From assembly GCA_008087055.1 (NCBI GenBank), contig VIEA01000002.1, positions 396,764 through 460,763 of the forward strand: a DNA stretch of 64,000 bases, in the 5' to 3' direction. Below the pieces are notes generated by a model. The model was not told the DNA's origin and did no database searches. It was given only the letters and a program-made list of their open reading frames with translations. The first letter of the stretch is position 1. The number at the start of each line of letters is the position of its first letter. The stretch is from Gammaproteobacteria bacterium LSUCC0096 (GTDB lineage: Bacteria; Pseudomonadota; Gammaproteobacteria; Pseudomonadales; Litorivicinaceae). Positions 34,137-43,914 of the stretch are shown here, in pieces. Position numbers and translations under genes: made by a program.

Positions 34137-35165
34137 ATGCGTGTCTTAGGTATAGAAACTTCATGTGATGAGACTGGTATTGCGATCTATAGCGATCAAG
34201 ACGGGCTCATGGCACATCGAGTTCACAGCCAAATCGATGTGCATGCCTACTACGGTGGTGTCGTTCCCGAGCTCGCTTCACGTGATCATGTTCGCTACCT
34301 CCGTCCATTAGTTGATGAAACAGTGACTGCTTCAGGTTTGGAACTGGCTGATATCGATGCCGTTGCTTATACAACCGGGCCGGGTCTTTTGGGTGCGTTA
34401 TTGGTTGGGTCCACCTTCGCTAAGTCGCTTGCTTTTTCGCTAGATCGGCCAGCACTCGGAATTCATCACATGGAAGGACATTTGTTGGCCCCTTTGATGG
34501 AAACCCCTGATCTTCCGACTCCCTTTGTTGCCTTGTTGGTCAGCGGAGGACACTCGCAATTGATTTTGGTTCGAGGTATTGGTGACTACGAATTGTTGGG
34601 CACTACCCTTGATGATGCGGCAGGTGAGGCTTTTGATAAAACAGCGAAATTGCTCGAATTAGGTTACCCAGGGGGTCCTAAAATTTCGGCTTTGGCTGCC
34701 AATGGTGATGCAACCCGGTTTCGCTTTGCGCGGCCGATGACTGACCGTCCTGGGTGCGATTTCAGCTTTTCCGGATTAAAAACTCAAGTGCTCACAGAAG
34801 CACGTCGTTTGGTAAAGTCGGGTCAGCTCAATGAACAAGCTAAAGCTGATTTGGCGGCGAGCTTTCAGCAGGCAGTTGTTGATACCCTAGTCATCAAGTG
34901 CGAACGAGCGATTGCTCAAACTGGTGCCCAGGCTCTCGTGATGTCAGGTGGTGTGAGCGCCAATCGATTACTTCGCCAATCTTTGAAATCGCTTGAGTCG
35001 ACAGGGATACAAGTTGCCTATCCGGCACCTGAATTTTGTACAGATAACGGCGCTATGATTGCCTTTGCAGGCCTGATGCGGTTAAGTCGTGGACAGAAAG
35101 ATTCTTCGCTTGCGATGACGATTCGCCCGCGCTGGCCATTAAGTGAACTACCAAAGGTGTCGTAA
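34137..35165 (+). CDS. tsaD: tRNA N6-adenosine threonylcarbamoyltransferase TsaD
   Basis: The 342-residue ASKHA-fold protein starts at ATG 34137 (AGGGA 6 bases upstream), giving the usual [18 protein letters not shown]. It contains the metal-binding [10 protein letters not shown] (His-x3-His), [12 protein letters not shown], and [10 protein letters not shown] near the C-terminus. With TsaB, TsaE and TsaC product it makes t6A37 in ANN-decoding tRNAs. It is divergent from rpsU, as in E. coli, and overlaps folB as TAATG. Confidence 0.98.
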   Translation: MRVLGIETSCDETGIAIYSDQDGLMAHRVHSQIDVHAYYGGVVPELASRDHVRYLRPLVDETVTASGLELADIDAVAYTTGPGLLGALLVGSTFAKSLAFSLDRPALGIHHMEGHLLAPLMETPDLPTPFVALLVSGGHSQLILVRGIGDYELLGTTLDDAAGEAFDKTAKLLELGYPGGPKISALAANGDATRFRFARPMTDRPGCDFSFSGLKTQVLTEARRLVKSGQLNEQAKADLAASFQQAVVDTLVIKCERAIAQTGAQALVMSGGVSANRLLRQSLKSLESTGIQVAYPAPEFCTDNGAMIAFAGLMRLSRGQKDSSLAMTIRPRWPLSELPKVS

Positions 35166-35518
35166 TGGATACGATGTATGTTTCAAGACTCCCGCTCCTT
35201 TCACTGATCGGGGTGTACTTGCATGAAAAAGAGAATCCGCAGCCTTTATATCTAGATTTAGCGATTAAGTTATCGTTATCTGAGGCCGCAGCATCAGATG
35301 ATCTAGAAGATACGCTCGACTACGCTGCGCTGTGTCATGACATCCAAGCGGCCGCTGCGAGAGAGCACTGTAATCTTATCGAGAGACGCCTGACTGATTT
35401 TTTAGAAATTGTCTTGTGGGACGACAGAGTGGTCGAAGTGACCGGCAGACTCTATAAGCCTGGAGCCGTGCCTGGCGCAGAGATTTCGGTCGAGAGAACA
35501 CTCAAGCGCTCTGCATAG
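35165..35518 (+). CDS. folB: Dihydroneopterin aldolase
   Basis: The 117-residue protein has the FolB tunnelling fold features: RLPLLSLIGVYLHEKENPQPLYLDLAI at the start, DTLDYAALCHDI in the middle (the substrate glutamate/tyrosine region) and CNLIERRLTDFLEIVL. It converts 7,8-dihydroneopterin to 6-hydroxymethyl-dihydropterin in folate synthesis. It is translationally coupled to tsaD. Its final 67 bases overlap the 3' end of the convergent cca gene, an unusually long overlap for two essential-type genes. Confidence 0.92.
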   Translation: MDTMYVSRLPLLSLIGVYLHEKENPQPLYLDLAIKLSLSEAAASDDLEDTLDYAALCHDIQAAAAREHCNLIERRLTDFLEIVLWDDRVVEVTGRLYKPGAVPGAEISVERTLKRSA

Positions 35519-36591
35519 AGCGCATCGCCAAGTGCTTTGCCACTCAACCCTTGTTCGCTGAATTTTTCCACTGAGACCTGGCGAACCCTCTCGCGTATGT
35601 CGAGCCAACGACGAATCGGTACCATTAATCGATGTGTTTGATCGAATTCAGAAAGTAATCGATCGATGTCTGCATCCGGTGGATTTCCTCTCAACCACCC
35701 GAGTTGGCCGAAAACATCAAGGCATTGTCTGGCATCGTCAAACGGAAGATCTGTTAATCGGGTGGCAGCTTTCAAAAACGCGGTACGCTTATTTGTTAAT
35801 CGAAATTCTTTTGCATGATGTTCAATGCATTCAATTGTCGGCTGATTCAGAATCATCCATTCAGCAAGGCGTGCGTCAGCCGATTGGCAGGTAAACTTGT
35901 CTGGCACGATGCGTAGAGCAGAAGTCAGCGCATCGGTAATGCCGAGATCATTGATATGTTGAAGCCCTAGTTCTGGGTGACTCGAGGCGAGCGTTTTATC
36001 GAGTTCAACAATGATGCGCTCAACCGAGAGCTCTCGCAAAGACTGAGACATCGATCGCATCACTGATTGTGTTTCTGGTGCGATATGAAATTTGAATTCA
36101 CCAAGCTGTCCGAGAAAGCGGATGCCTCGGAGGACACGCAGAGGGTCTTCAGTAAACGCATCTGACACATGGCGTAATTGCCGAGACTTGAGGTCGTTTT
36201 GGCCGCCATATGGGTCGATTAAATCACCTGTGCGTGACAAGGCGATTGCATTGATTGTGAAATCGCGGCGAAGAAGATCCATTTCTAAGGTGACAGAGGG
36301 ATCTGCGTGCACTGCAAAACCCGTGTGGCCTTGACGCGTTTTTCGCTCTGTTCGAGCCAGCGCTACCTCGACATGGCTTTTTGGGTGCAAAAACACAGGA
36401 AAATCTTGCCCAACTTGCTGGAAACCGAGCTTTAGAAACGTGCCAGGTGTAGTGCCTACCGCCACATAATCGATATCTTTAGGGGTGAGCCCAAGTAAAG
36501 AATCACGGACCGCTCCACCGACAACGTAGATCTCTAATCCCTCAAGATTGGCGCCTTTGAGAGGTGCGAAAAGATGCTGCAAATCAAACAT
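35452..36591 (-). CDS. cca: CCA tRNA nucleotidyltransferase
   Basis: The 379-residue protein has the class II nucleotidyltransferase head: IYVVGGAVRDSLLGLTPKDIDYVAVG (metal-binding Asp pair), RRDFTINAIAL, DPYGGQNDLKSRQLRHV and DPLRVLRGIRFLGQLG. No C-terminal HD phosphohydrolase signature is visible, so it is the shorter form. It adds or repairs the 3' CCA of tRNA. It follows apaH with an 8-base overlap and is the last gene of the lptD-surA-pdxA-rsmA-apaG-apaH unit. Its 3' end overlaps folB by 67 bases. Confidence 0.93.
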   Translation of the reverse strand: MFDLQHLFAPLKGANLEGLEIYVVGGAVRDSLLGLTPKDIDYVAVGTTPGTFLKLGFQQVGQDFPVFLHPKSHVEVALARTERKTRQGHTGFAVHADPSVTLEMDLLRRDFTINAIALSRTGDLIDPYGGQNDLKSRQLRHVSDAFTEDPLRVLRGIRFLGQLGEFKFHIAPETQSVMRSMSQSLRELSVERIIVELDKTLASSHPELGLQHINDLGITDALTSALRIVPDKFTCQSADARLAEWMILNQPTIECIEHHAKEFRLTNKRTAFLKAATRLTDLPFDDARQCLDVFGQLGWLRGNPPDADIDRLLSEFDQTHRLMVPIRRWLDIRERVRQVSVEKFSEQGLSGKALGDALYAERLSVLSTEISAPGTAPGL

Positions 36592-37399
36592 CAGAGGCCA
36601 CCTGTATTAACTGCCGATCATCGAGCCGTATCGCAGTGAGATAACCACCCCAAACACAGCCAGTATCCAGTGCGACGATATGTGAGTCGTTTTTGCGGCC
36701 GTTAAGGGTCGCCCAGTGACCAAACAGAATTTGTCGATCGACGGTAATTCTTTTTGGAGCGTCCATCCATGCACACAAATTCTTAGGTGCGAGCTCAGGT
36801 GCATCTTTGCAGTTGAAATCGAGCGCAAGGGACTTCTGATCGACAAACCGCATCCGTGTACAGGCATTAATTAAAAAGCGCGCTTTTTCATCATCTGTTG
36901 TCGCTTGATCGAAATGGGCTGGTGTATTGCCATACATGGAGCGAAGCGAATCGATCCAGTCATCTCCACGCAGTCGGCGATGGACGGCTTCGATTTCGGT
37001 GAGAAGAGTGTCTCGATCAAACTGTGGCCAAACGCCTGCATGAATAACTAACGCGTTGTGCTCTGGAAGGTCTTTTGCGAGGGAACATTGGCGATACCAC
37101 TCGATGACATCATCACAGATGAGAGAGTCGAGAAGCGGTTGCGTTTTGTCTTTTGGTTTGGCTTCCCGAATCCCTGATGCAACAGCTAAAAAATTGAGAT
37201 CATGATTACCAAGAACAGCTGAGCATGCATTCTGATGATCAAGCACCCACTGCATAACGGCTTCTGAATCTTCGCCGCGCGCAATTAAATCACCAGCGAA
37301 AATCATGTGATCTCTCTGCGGATTGAACGCGAGTGTCGCTAGCAATCTCTGAAAAGCGCCCCAGCAGCCTTGAACATCGCCGACCACATAGGTCGCCAT
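36584..37399 (-). CDS. apaH: Symmetrical bis(5'-nucleosyl)-tetraphosphatase
   Basis: The 271-residue metallophosphatase has the motifs VGDVQGCWGAF (GDxxG), FAGDLIARGEDS (GDxxxRG) and LGNHDLN (GNHD), with later His ligands in VIHAGVWPQFD and ILFGHWATLNG. It hydrolyses Ap4A to two ADP and affects stress signalling and RNA 5' caps. It overlaps apaG as TAATG, the classic apaG-apaH arrangement. Confidence 0.97.
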   Translation of the reverse strand: MATYVVGDVQGCWGAFQRLLATLAFNPQRDHMIFAGDLIARGEDSEAVMQWVLDHQNACSAVLGNHDLNFLAVASGIREAKPKDKTQPLLDSLICDDVIEWYRQCSLAKDLPEHNALVIHAGVWPQFDRDTLLTEIEAVHRRLRGDDWIDSLRSMYGNTPAHFDQATTDDEKARFLINACTRMRFVDQKSLALDFNCKDAPELAPKNLCAWMDAPKRITVDRQILFGHWATLNGRKNDSHIVALDTGCVWGGYLTAIRLDDRQLIQVASDV

Positions 37400-37779
37400 T
37401 AGTGAAGAGCTCCAGGATTAAGGAGAGTGAATACTGGGATCCTGGCTTTAAATATTTCGCCATCTGAGGCTACCATTTCAAAGTAACCTTCCATGGTGCC
37501 GATCGCAGTCTCAAGAATTGCTCCTGATGTATATGTGAATTCGTCTCCTGGGACGATTGTCGGCTGTTCTCCCACCACGCCGTCACCGTGAACTTCGCGA
37601 ATACCACCTTCACCGTCTGTTATTTTCCAATAGCGATGTAATAACTGCGCAGGTAGGGTGCCGTTATTTGCGATTCTGACCGTATAGGTAAAAACGAAAC
37701 GGCTATCCGATGGATTGGATTGAGCCTCGATGTAAGTTGCCTGCGCATTCACGTTGACTTGATATCGCAAATCCTGCAT
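37399..37779 (-). CDS. apaG: ApaG protein (Co2+/Mg2+ efflux-associated)
   Basis: The 126-residue beta-sandwich protein has the ApaG segments RFVFTYTVRIANNGTLPAQLLHRYWKITD, VHGDGVVGEQPTIVPGDEFTYTSGAILETAIGTMEGYFEMV and IPVFTL. Its function is not firmly known; it has a fibronectin III-like fold. The length and the location between rsmA and apaH are standard. Confidence 0.97.
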   Translation of the reverse strand: MQDLRYQVNVNAQATYIEAQSNPSDSRFVFTYTVRIANNGTLPAQLLHRYWKITDGEGGIREVHGDGVVGEQPTIVPGDEFTYTSGAILETAIGTMEGYFEMVASDGEIFKARIPVFTLLNPGALH

Positions 37780-38582
37780 TACGCCTTCCCCTCTCTACGA
37801 CCCAAATAGTTGCCCAATTCAACATAGGTTTCCACAGACAACCGTTCAGGTCGATCCTGCGGGTTGATGCCGAGTGCTTCGAATTCATCCAAGCTGACGA
37901 TATCTTTTAGATTATTCCTGAGTGTTTTGCGGCGCTGACTGAACGCTTGGCGAACCACGTGAGTCAATCCATCCATTGACTCAATCAATGCGCGTTTATT
38001 TGCGTCGGGGATAATTCGAATGACGCCAGAATCAACTTTTGGTGGTGGCGCAAAACTCTCAGGTGGCACATCAATCAGGGGTTCCACGCGCGCAGTCGCC
38101 TGAATCATGACGCCCAAGCGCCCATAGGCTGATTCACCAGGTGCCGCAGCAATCCGATTAACGACTTCTTTTTGGAGCATCACATGGATGTCTTGAATCT
38201 GATCACCCAGTTCTAATAGTTTGAAGAGTAATGGTGTTGAGATGTTGTAAGGCAGATTGCCCACGATTCTCAAAGGACTACTTAACTGTGCGAAGTCGAC
38301 TTTAAGCACATCTTCATTGAGGAGGCGGCATCGCTCCGGAGATTTGCTAACAAAACTCGCCAACAGCCCAGGGACAAGATCGCGATCCAATTCGATCAAG
38401 GTGAGATCACACTGTGAGGCGTACAAGCCTTCAGTAATTGCGCCATGACCCGGACCGATTTCAACAACCGCATCAGCGGTCGATGCGTTGATCGATGCTA
38501 AAATCGCATCGATAACGCGACCATCAATCAAAAAGTTTTGACCGAACCGTTTGCGTGCTGATCTAGCGAGTTCTTTGGACAC
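37779..38582 (-). CDS. rsmA: 16S rRNA (adenine(1518)-N6/adenine(1519)-N6)-dimethyltransferase
   Basis: The 267-residue methyltransferase starts at GTG 38582, with AGGAA about 5 bases before it. It has ARKRFGQNFLID at the N-terminus, VVEIGPGHGAITEGL (SAM motif I), NEDVLKVDF and the catalytic NLPYNISTPLLF. It dimethylates two adjacent adenines in helix 45 of 16S rRNA. It overlaps apaG as TAATG. Confidence 0.97.
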   Translation of the reverse strand: MSKELARSARKRFGQNFLIDGRVIDAILASINASTADAVVEIGPGHGAITEGLYASQCDLTLIELDRDLVPGLLASFVSKSPERCRLLNEDVLKVDFAQLSSPLRIVGNLPYNISTPLLFKLLELGDQIQDIHVMLQKEVVNRIAAAPGESAYGRLGVMIQATARVEPLIDVPPESFAPPPKVDSGVIRIIPDANKRALIESMDGLTHVVRQAFSQRRKTLRNNLKDIVSLDEFEALGINPQDRPERLSVETYVELGNYLGRREGKA

Positions 38583-38628
38583 TGTTGTTCCTGCAAAAAG
38601 AGATCAGTGTACCTGACTCGTGGATTCT

Positions 38629-39612
38629 TTAGGCAATCGAGGTGGTGAGGCGATTCGCTTCTCGGATTGCCGCGACCAAGCCTCCAGTGCTCGCTAAGCC
38701 TCTGCCAGCTAAATTCAATGCTGTGCCGTGATCGACGCTGGTACGGACGATAGGGAGCCCAAGTGTTATGTTGACGGAGTCTCCAAACCCTTGGTACTTC
38801 ACCACAGGAAGGCCCTGGTCGTGATACATCGCAATATGGCAATCAGCCTGGGCGCGCATGTCTGGTGTGAATGCAGTATCAGCTGGCACAGGTCCTTCAA
38901 TATGCACGTTCGGATGCTGAGGTCTTAATGATTCAAGCGCAGGCCGAATGATCTCAATTTCTTCTCGTCCAAGGTGTCCATCCTCTCCTGCGTGAGGATT
39001 CAATCCCAGCACATGAATCCGAGGATGCGGTATTTGAAACACCTCGCTGAAAGCGTTGATGACAATACCCGTGACTGTTTCGATTCGCTCTTTTGTAATG
39101 GCTTTGGGGACTTCAGTGAGCGGTAAGTGGGTTGTGACCAATGCGACGCGACAATCTGTTGATGCGAGCATCATCACGACCTCAGAGAGACCATAAAAGT
39201 CTCTGAGGAATTCCGTATGTCCAGTAAAAGAGCTGAACCCTCCATCGCGAATTGTTGCCTTATTCACTGGTCCTGTAACCAGCGCACGAAACCGTTTTTC
39301 TTGGATGCCGTAAAGCGCATGTTCAATCGACTGAAGGCAGTATCCAGCGTTAATCGGGTCAGAAATTCCCGGCTGGTTGGTTGGATCGGCTGCAGCAACC
39401 GGATCAACGTAGATGATTCCTTGTGTGCGCTCTGGATTATAGTGATCCGCATCCATGATGCTGACAGGGAGGCCTAAAATCTCTGCGCGGCGTTTGATGA
39501 TTTCAGGATCTGCGATGACAACCCCTTCGAGCTCGCCATCAATGGCCGCTTGGATGCAAAGATCAGGACCGATGCCGCCAGGGTCACCTGGCGTGATGGC
39601 AAGGGGAATCAT
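38629..39612 (-). CDS. pdxA: 4-Hydroxythreonine-4-phosphate dehydrogenase
   Basis: The 327-residue protein starts at ATG 39612, overlapping the surA stop by ATGA; the longer frame is not needed. It has PLAITPGDPGGIGPDL at the start, LVTGPVNKATI, FTGHTEFL (metal His), GLNPHAGEDGHLG (second metal His) and CHIAMYHDQGLPVVKYQGFGDSVNITLGLP (third). It acts in vitamin B6 synthesis. Confidence 0.97.
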   Translation of the reverse strand: MIPLAITPGDPGGIGPDLCIQAAIDGELEGVVIADPEIIKRRAEILGLPVSIMDADHYNPERTQGIIYVDPVAAADPTNQPGISDPINAGYCLQSIEHALYGIQEKRFRALVTGPVNKATIRDGGFSSFTGHTEFLRDFYGLSEVVMMLASTDCRVALVTTHLPLTEVPKAITKERIETVTGIVINAFSEVFQIPHPRIHVLGLNPHAGEDGHLGREEIEIIRPALESLRPQHPNVHIEGPVPADTAFTPDMRAQADCHIAMYHDQGLPVVKYQGFGDSVNITLGLPIVRTSVDHGTALNLAGRGLASTGGLVAAIREANRLTTSIA

Positions 39613-40898
39613 GACTTCAGTTCGACAAACGCATCCGCGCGAACTTGACGGAGCCAAGAATCGAGTTCTTGTGAAAACTTGCGTTCAGTTAAAATGCGGC
39701 GTGCTCGATTCTTCATTTGTTCCTCAGAGATATCTGACTCACGAGTCTCTAGCACTTCGATCAGATGGAACCCGAAACGGCTCCGACTCACTTGGCTCAA
39801 AGTATTCAACGGAAGCTTTGTCATGACCGAGGCAAAACCTGGGACCAATTGATCCGCACGGACCCATCCCAAATCACCGCCTTTAGCAGCACTCAGTGGA
39901 TCTTCAGAGAATCGACGCGCAAGCTCAGCAAAATCAGCGCCACCCTCTAATTCACGACGGACGTTTTGAGCGAGCTCTTCCGCTTTTTCAGGCGAGCGAA
40001 CGGCGTCTGGCTTGATCAGAATGTGACGTGCTTTATATTCGGTCACTACGACTGATTGATCGCCTCGACGATCTCTGACTGCAATCAGGTGAAATCCCCC
40101 TGGTGAGCGAATCGGCCCAATTAATGTATTCTTTTTTGCTTCGTTCAGAGCATCGGCAAAGACGGGATTGAGCTCTAAAATATTCCTCCATCCAAGATCG
40201 CCACCTTGGCTCGCTTCAGGTGCATCTGAGTAGCGAACAGCCATTTGCCCAAATGGCGCACCCTGAAGGAGTGCATCACGGATCGATACAGCTTTTTGTT
40301 CAGCTTGCTGGATGACTTCAGGGCTTGGACGGTTAGGAAGCCCAACAACGATCTGGCTCAGTAGAAGCTCAGGTGCTGTACTGATCTGGCCGCCGGTTGT
40401 TTCCATAAAGCGCCCGAGTTCTGAGTCGCTGATACGAATCCGACTGCGTACTTCACGATCACGAATCGCGTTAATTAGGAGTTCCCGGCGAATTTGTTCG
40501 CGGAACACGGTGAAGCTCTTGCCTTCGGACTCGATTGCATTTTTGAGTCCGAGTAGATCGGTATCTCGATTCTTAGCGATTTGCAGTAACGTTTCGTTGA
40601 CGCGCGCGTCATCAATCTGCAGTCCGCGACGTTTTGCGACTTCGACTTGGGCTTGCTCGAGAATCAACCGTTCGAGTACCTGTTGACGCAATTCTTCGTT
40701 GATCTCGATCGCGTTACCACGTGATTCGGCTTGTGTTTTCAGATCATTCAGTCGCGTCTCGACGTCACTTGACAGAACGATGCCTGTGTCGACTACTGCG
40801 ACAATTTTATCAATCACTCGTGCTTCAGCAGTCCCCAATAGACCGCTGAAAACGAGAGCGGAGAATGCAAACTTAATACCGAGCTTCAGAGAGTTCAT
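39609..40898 (-). CDS. surA: Periplasmic peptidyl-prolyl isomerase and chaperone SurA
   Basis: The 429-residue protein has a signal peptide ending near GTAEA (residue 26), the SurA N-terminal chaperone domain beginning RVIDKIVAVVDTGIVLSSDVETRL, then two parvulin PPIase domains (about 172-270 and 285-385, each with an ARRFSEDP- or RYSDAPEASQGGDLGW-type signature). It escorts outer-membrane proteins. It overlaps lptD by 26 bases and pdxA by ATGA. Confidence 0.97.
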   Translation of the reverse strand: MNSLKLGIKFAFSALVFSGLLGTAEARVIDKIVAVVDTGIVLSSDVETRLNDLKTQAESRGNAIEINEELRQQVLERLILEQAQVEVAKRRGLQIDDARVNETLLQIAKNRDTDLLGLKNAIESEGKSFTVFREQIRRELLINAIRDREVRSRIRISDSELGRFMETTGGQISTAPELLLSQIVVGLPNRPSPEVIQQAEQKAVSIRDALLQGAPFGQMAVRYSDAPEASQGGDLGWRNILELNPVFADALNEAKKNTLIGPIRSPGGFHLIAVRDRRGDQSVVVTEYKARHILIKPDAVRSPEKAEELAQNVRRELEGGADFAELARRFSEDPLSAAKGGDLGWVRADQLVPGFASVMTKLPLNTLSQVSRSRFGFHLIEVLETRESDISEEQMKNRARRILTERKFSQELDSWLRQVRADAFVELKS

Positions 40899-43122
40899 AA
40901 CCTTCCAATAAACGTTCCATGATTGAAGAAGCTCCGCGACCTAAGACGCCGAGTCCTTTGAGTTCAACTTGTAATTTGACGGAGTGTCCGCCATTGGTTG
41001 CAGTGACTTGGTCACGCTCATAGGCATGAACCATTGCGGCACGCCAACAGCAGCTTTCGTACTCAATACCCACAACTTGGTTGACTCGCTCTTCCGTATT
41101 TGGTTCCCACTGGAGACCTGCGAGGAAGCGCCAATCTTGACCAATTTGATTTGAGACATAGAGGTCTGTCCGAGTTGCCGCATCATTGTCCCAAACAATA
41201 CGTTGTGTGACGTAATCTGTATCTGATGTTCGATACTTAAATTCGTTTGTTGCAGTATCCATAGTCTCGCCATCAGCTATAGACGAAAAGCGCGTATTCC
41301 AGTTGAAGGATTCAGCAAGGCGCGCAGTAGATTCAACAACCAAAGGTCCCTGGTCGGTAGTTTCCGGATTGCCGGATAAGGTCACGCCGCGATCTTGTAA
41401 GAAAATAGTGCGTCCAGCGGTCACGCGATATGTTTCGATACCGTTTGAATTGATGCCGCGAGAAGTGAGCGATAATGCGATTTCACGGGTATCACCGACA
41501 AAGTCACCACCAGAGATCGGGTTATCTAAGAAGATCTGACTTACCGTATCTGTTTCGTTGGCTGTGTCGGGAGTATCGAATTTAACAACCGTTGGATCCT
41601 CATTCGGTTCACGAACTAATAATTTCGCGCGGGGGATAATCTCGTGAAGCGAACCGTTCTCCCCGAACTTCTCAAAATTGAGGCTGCCATCGAGGGACGC
41701 ACCATAGGTGAAATATGCATTATCTTGGGTTGTTGTACCCGTGGTTGCTTCTGACCAACGTGCAAATCCTAAGGCTGCCGGAGTCAGCGCGCCGAAGGCA
41801 CGCGACATTGGATATTCAGCTTTTAAATCTGATGAAAGACGGCGTCCTTCCGATGGATCCGAGCTGGTTAGGCCAGTTGTTGTTCGTGTGAATTCAGTTG
41901 CATCCCCTGAAACAAAGAGATTCCAATCTTCACCGTATTCGGCCCACGATGCAGTCAGTTGAGGTTGACGGGAGAACTTGACGTCGGAACCGTTGACTGA
42001 CGGATCAACGACATCGATCCGGTCGACCAGCCATCCGGCACTCCAATTATCACCGCGGACAGTCGCTCCAATAGAAGACGTCAGCTGCTGCTTGTCCGAG
42101 AGATCCGCAAAGTTATCAAGATCATCCTGATAGGTGCCATCGGATGCATCTTCATATGTCATGTTCCAGATCACGGCCTTCGATGGGTCACTTGTCAGCG
42201 TCAGCTTCGAAATATGCCGGTCTGTCCCTGTTACTTTGTCGTCAGGTAACTGTTCGGTTTTGGCCTCAAATAGACTGAAGTCCTCGAACAGATATCGACC
42301 ATGGAGGCCGAGCGCAGTGCCTCGCGCTGACATAAATCGAGGCTGAATCAGGACGTCGTAATTTGGTGCAAGGTTCCAGTAAAACGGAGTAACAATTTCC
42401 GTTCCAGATGTTGAACCCAGTGAGTAACTTGGGAAAAGAAAACCAGTCAAACGCCTGTCATCGAGAGGGAATCCGAGAGCTGGTGTGTAAAACACAGGAA
42501 TTTCTTTCACGCGAACAACGACGTTGTTTGCCCAACCACGACCAGATGATTGATTCAAATAAATTTGATTGGCCTGTAAATCCCAGGAATTCACGCCTGG
42601 CGCGCAAAACGTAATGGTTCCATTGACCACGCGAATGTCGCCGTTCGGAGCTCCGATCGCGAACTCTGAGTCCCCACGCAACCGATTTTTGTGGGTTACA
42701 AACGATGAGTTTTTGAGATCAAAGGCATTGGTACGTACGTTGACTGATGCGGTATCACCTATCAGGAGCGTGTTTGGACGCCGAATCTTGACGTTCCCTT
42801 CGGCATCGCCGTCGCCTGTTGAATTTAAAAATGAAACACGATCAGCTTCGAGCTGGAAATCATTGCGGGTAATAAATGCATTACCACTCAAAATGACACG
42901 ATCATTCCCGTCGTAATCGGTGTTCTCCGCTTCAGCATTTAAATCATCACCGGGTGACCCTTCGACGAGCGGAGGGCTGTAATATCCTTGGCACAGATAG
43001 GTTCCAGAGGTGTCGACGACCCAGTCAGTGGCAGCGGCAGTCTGTCCATCGCCGTAGGCGAAACCTGAGCTCATTGCCAGCACACTGAGTGCGATTGATC
43101 GAGGTAATGTTAGATGATTCAT
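40873..43122 (-). CDS. lptD: LPS-assembly outer membrane protein LptD
   Basis: The 749-residue protein has a signal peptide, a periplasmic OstA-type beta-jellyroll (ADRVSFLNSTGDGDAEGNVKIRRPNTLLIGDTA) and a large C-terminal barrel. Four cysteines are present: YLCQGYY near the mature start, TFCAPGVNSWDL near residue 175, and the pair ESCCWRAA near 705. These are the cysteines of the two interdomain disulfides needed for function. It inserts LPS into the outer leaflet with LptE. It is the first gene of the operon with surA, pdxA, rsmA, apaG, apaH and cca, and is divergent from gph. Confidence 0.96.
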   Translation of the reverse strand: MNHLTLPRSIALSVLAMSSGFAYGDGQTAAATDWVVDTSGTYLCQGYYSPPLVEGSPGDDLNAEAENTDYDGNDRVILSGNAFITRNDFQLEADRVSFLNSTGDGDAEGNVKIRRPNTLLIGDTASVNVRTNAFDLKNSSFVTHKNRLRGDSEFAIGAPNGDIRVVNGTITFCAPGVNSWDLQANQIYLNQSSGRGWANNVVVRVKEIPVFYTPALGFPLDDRRLTGFLFPSYSLGSTSGTEIVTPFYWNLAPNYDVLIQPRFMSARGTALGLHGRYLFEDFSLFEAKTEQLPDDKVTGTDRHISKLTLTSDPSKAVIWNMTYEDASDGTYQDDLDNFADLSDKQQLTSSIGATVRGDNWSAGWLVDRIDVVDPSVNGSDVKFSRQPQLTASWAEYGEDWNLFVSGDATEFTRTTTGLTSSDPSEGRRLSSDLKAEYPMSRAFGALTPAALGFARWSEATTGTTTQDNAYFTYGASLDGSLNFEKFGENGSLHEIIPRAKLLVREPNEDPTVVKFDTPDTANETDTVSQIFLDNPISGGDFVGDTREIALSLTSRGINSNGIETYRVTAGRTIFLQDRGVTLSGNPETTDQGPLVVESTARLAESFNWNTRFSSIADGETMDTATNEFKYRTSDTDYVTQRIVWDNDAATRTDLYVSNQIGQDWRFLAGLQWEPNTEERVNQVVGIEYESCCWRAAMVHAYERDQVTATNGGHSVKLQVELKGLGVLGRGASSIMERLLEGYELSEARY

Positions 43123-43248
43123 AGATTCACTTTCAGAACTGAAACAGGATCATAGTTGAGTCTGATACATGTTGCCTAGGCCTTAGGGTGCTTGGTTGCA
43201 TAAACAATGATATGTTTTCGCACCTTTCTACCGTTGGAACCCTAGGGT

Positions 43249-43914
43249 ATGCAGGCTTATCTTTTCGATTTTGATGGCACTTTGGTTGACAGTGCGCCCG
43301 ATCTGACACGTGCGCTGGATCTTGCATTGAATAGAGCTGGACTTCCAGGTGTTGGCCTTGAACTCGGAAAACAAATGGTTGGTCATGGTGCCGGCAAGTT
43401 AGTTGAGCGAGCGGTACAGCATGTGACAAACGATCAGACTGTCACGATGGAGTCGCCCTTGTGCCGGCTATTGCTGTCCGTGTTCCTTGAGGAATATGAG
43501 CCGATTTGCGCTGAGACCTCTGTGTTGTATCCAGGTGCAATGAACTTGATCGAGATACTCAAGACCCAGGGCAAACAAGTGGGGCTAGTCACCAATAAGC
43601 CGAGGCGCTTTGTTGAATTGATGCTGCCAGCCTTTGACCTTCATGATGCGTTTGACAGCATCGTCGCAGGTGATGATTTGCCGACGAAAAAGCCGGAACC
43701 TGATATGGTGCACAAAGCACTTTCCGATTTAGATAGAGCTCCTCACGAGGCGTGCCTTGTCGGCGACAGCAAAGCGGATTTGGGAGCGGCTAAAGCAGCG
43801 GGTGTTGCTTCAATCTTAGTCAGCTTTGGATACGCTGGGGATTTAAACGTACACGACTGCGGTGCAGATCGTGTCATACATGATTTGATGGAATTACTTG
43901 GTAATGACGCCTGA
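43249..43914 (+). CDS. gph: Phosphoglycolate phosphatase (HAD superfamily)
   Basis: The 221-residue HAD protein has YLFDFDGTLVDSAPDL (nucleophile Asp), GHGAGKLVERA, LVTNKPRRFVEL (motif II), PTKKPEPDM (Lys) and LVGDSKADLGAAKAAGV (acidic motif IV). It hydrolyses 2-phosphoglycolate formed by DNA repair or oxygenation. ACCCTAGGGT, a short palindrome, ends directly at the start codon. The gene overlaps trpE by 11 bases, the gph-trpE arrangement seen in Pseudomonas and relatives. Confidence 0.9.
   Translation: MQAYLFDFDGTLVDSAPDLTRALDLALNRAGLPGVGLELGKQMVGHGAGKLVERAVQHVTNDQTVTMESPLCRLLLSVFLEEYEPICAETSVLYPGAMNLIEILKTQGKQVGLVTNKPRRFVELMLPAFDLHDAFDSIVAGDDLPTKKPEPDMVHKALSDLDRAPHEACLVGDSKADLGAAKAAGVASILVSFGYAGDLNVHDCGADRVIHDLMELLGNDA

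Noticed and set aside
43239-43248. Palindrome ACCCTAGGGT before gph as an operator
   Set aside because: Short, single, and without a second copy or regulator nearby; likely chance.
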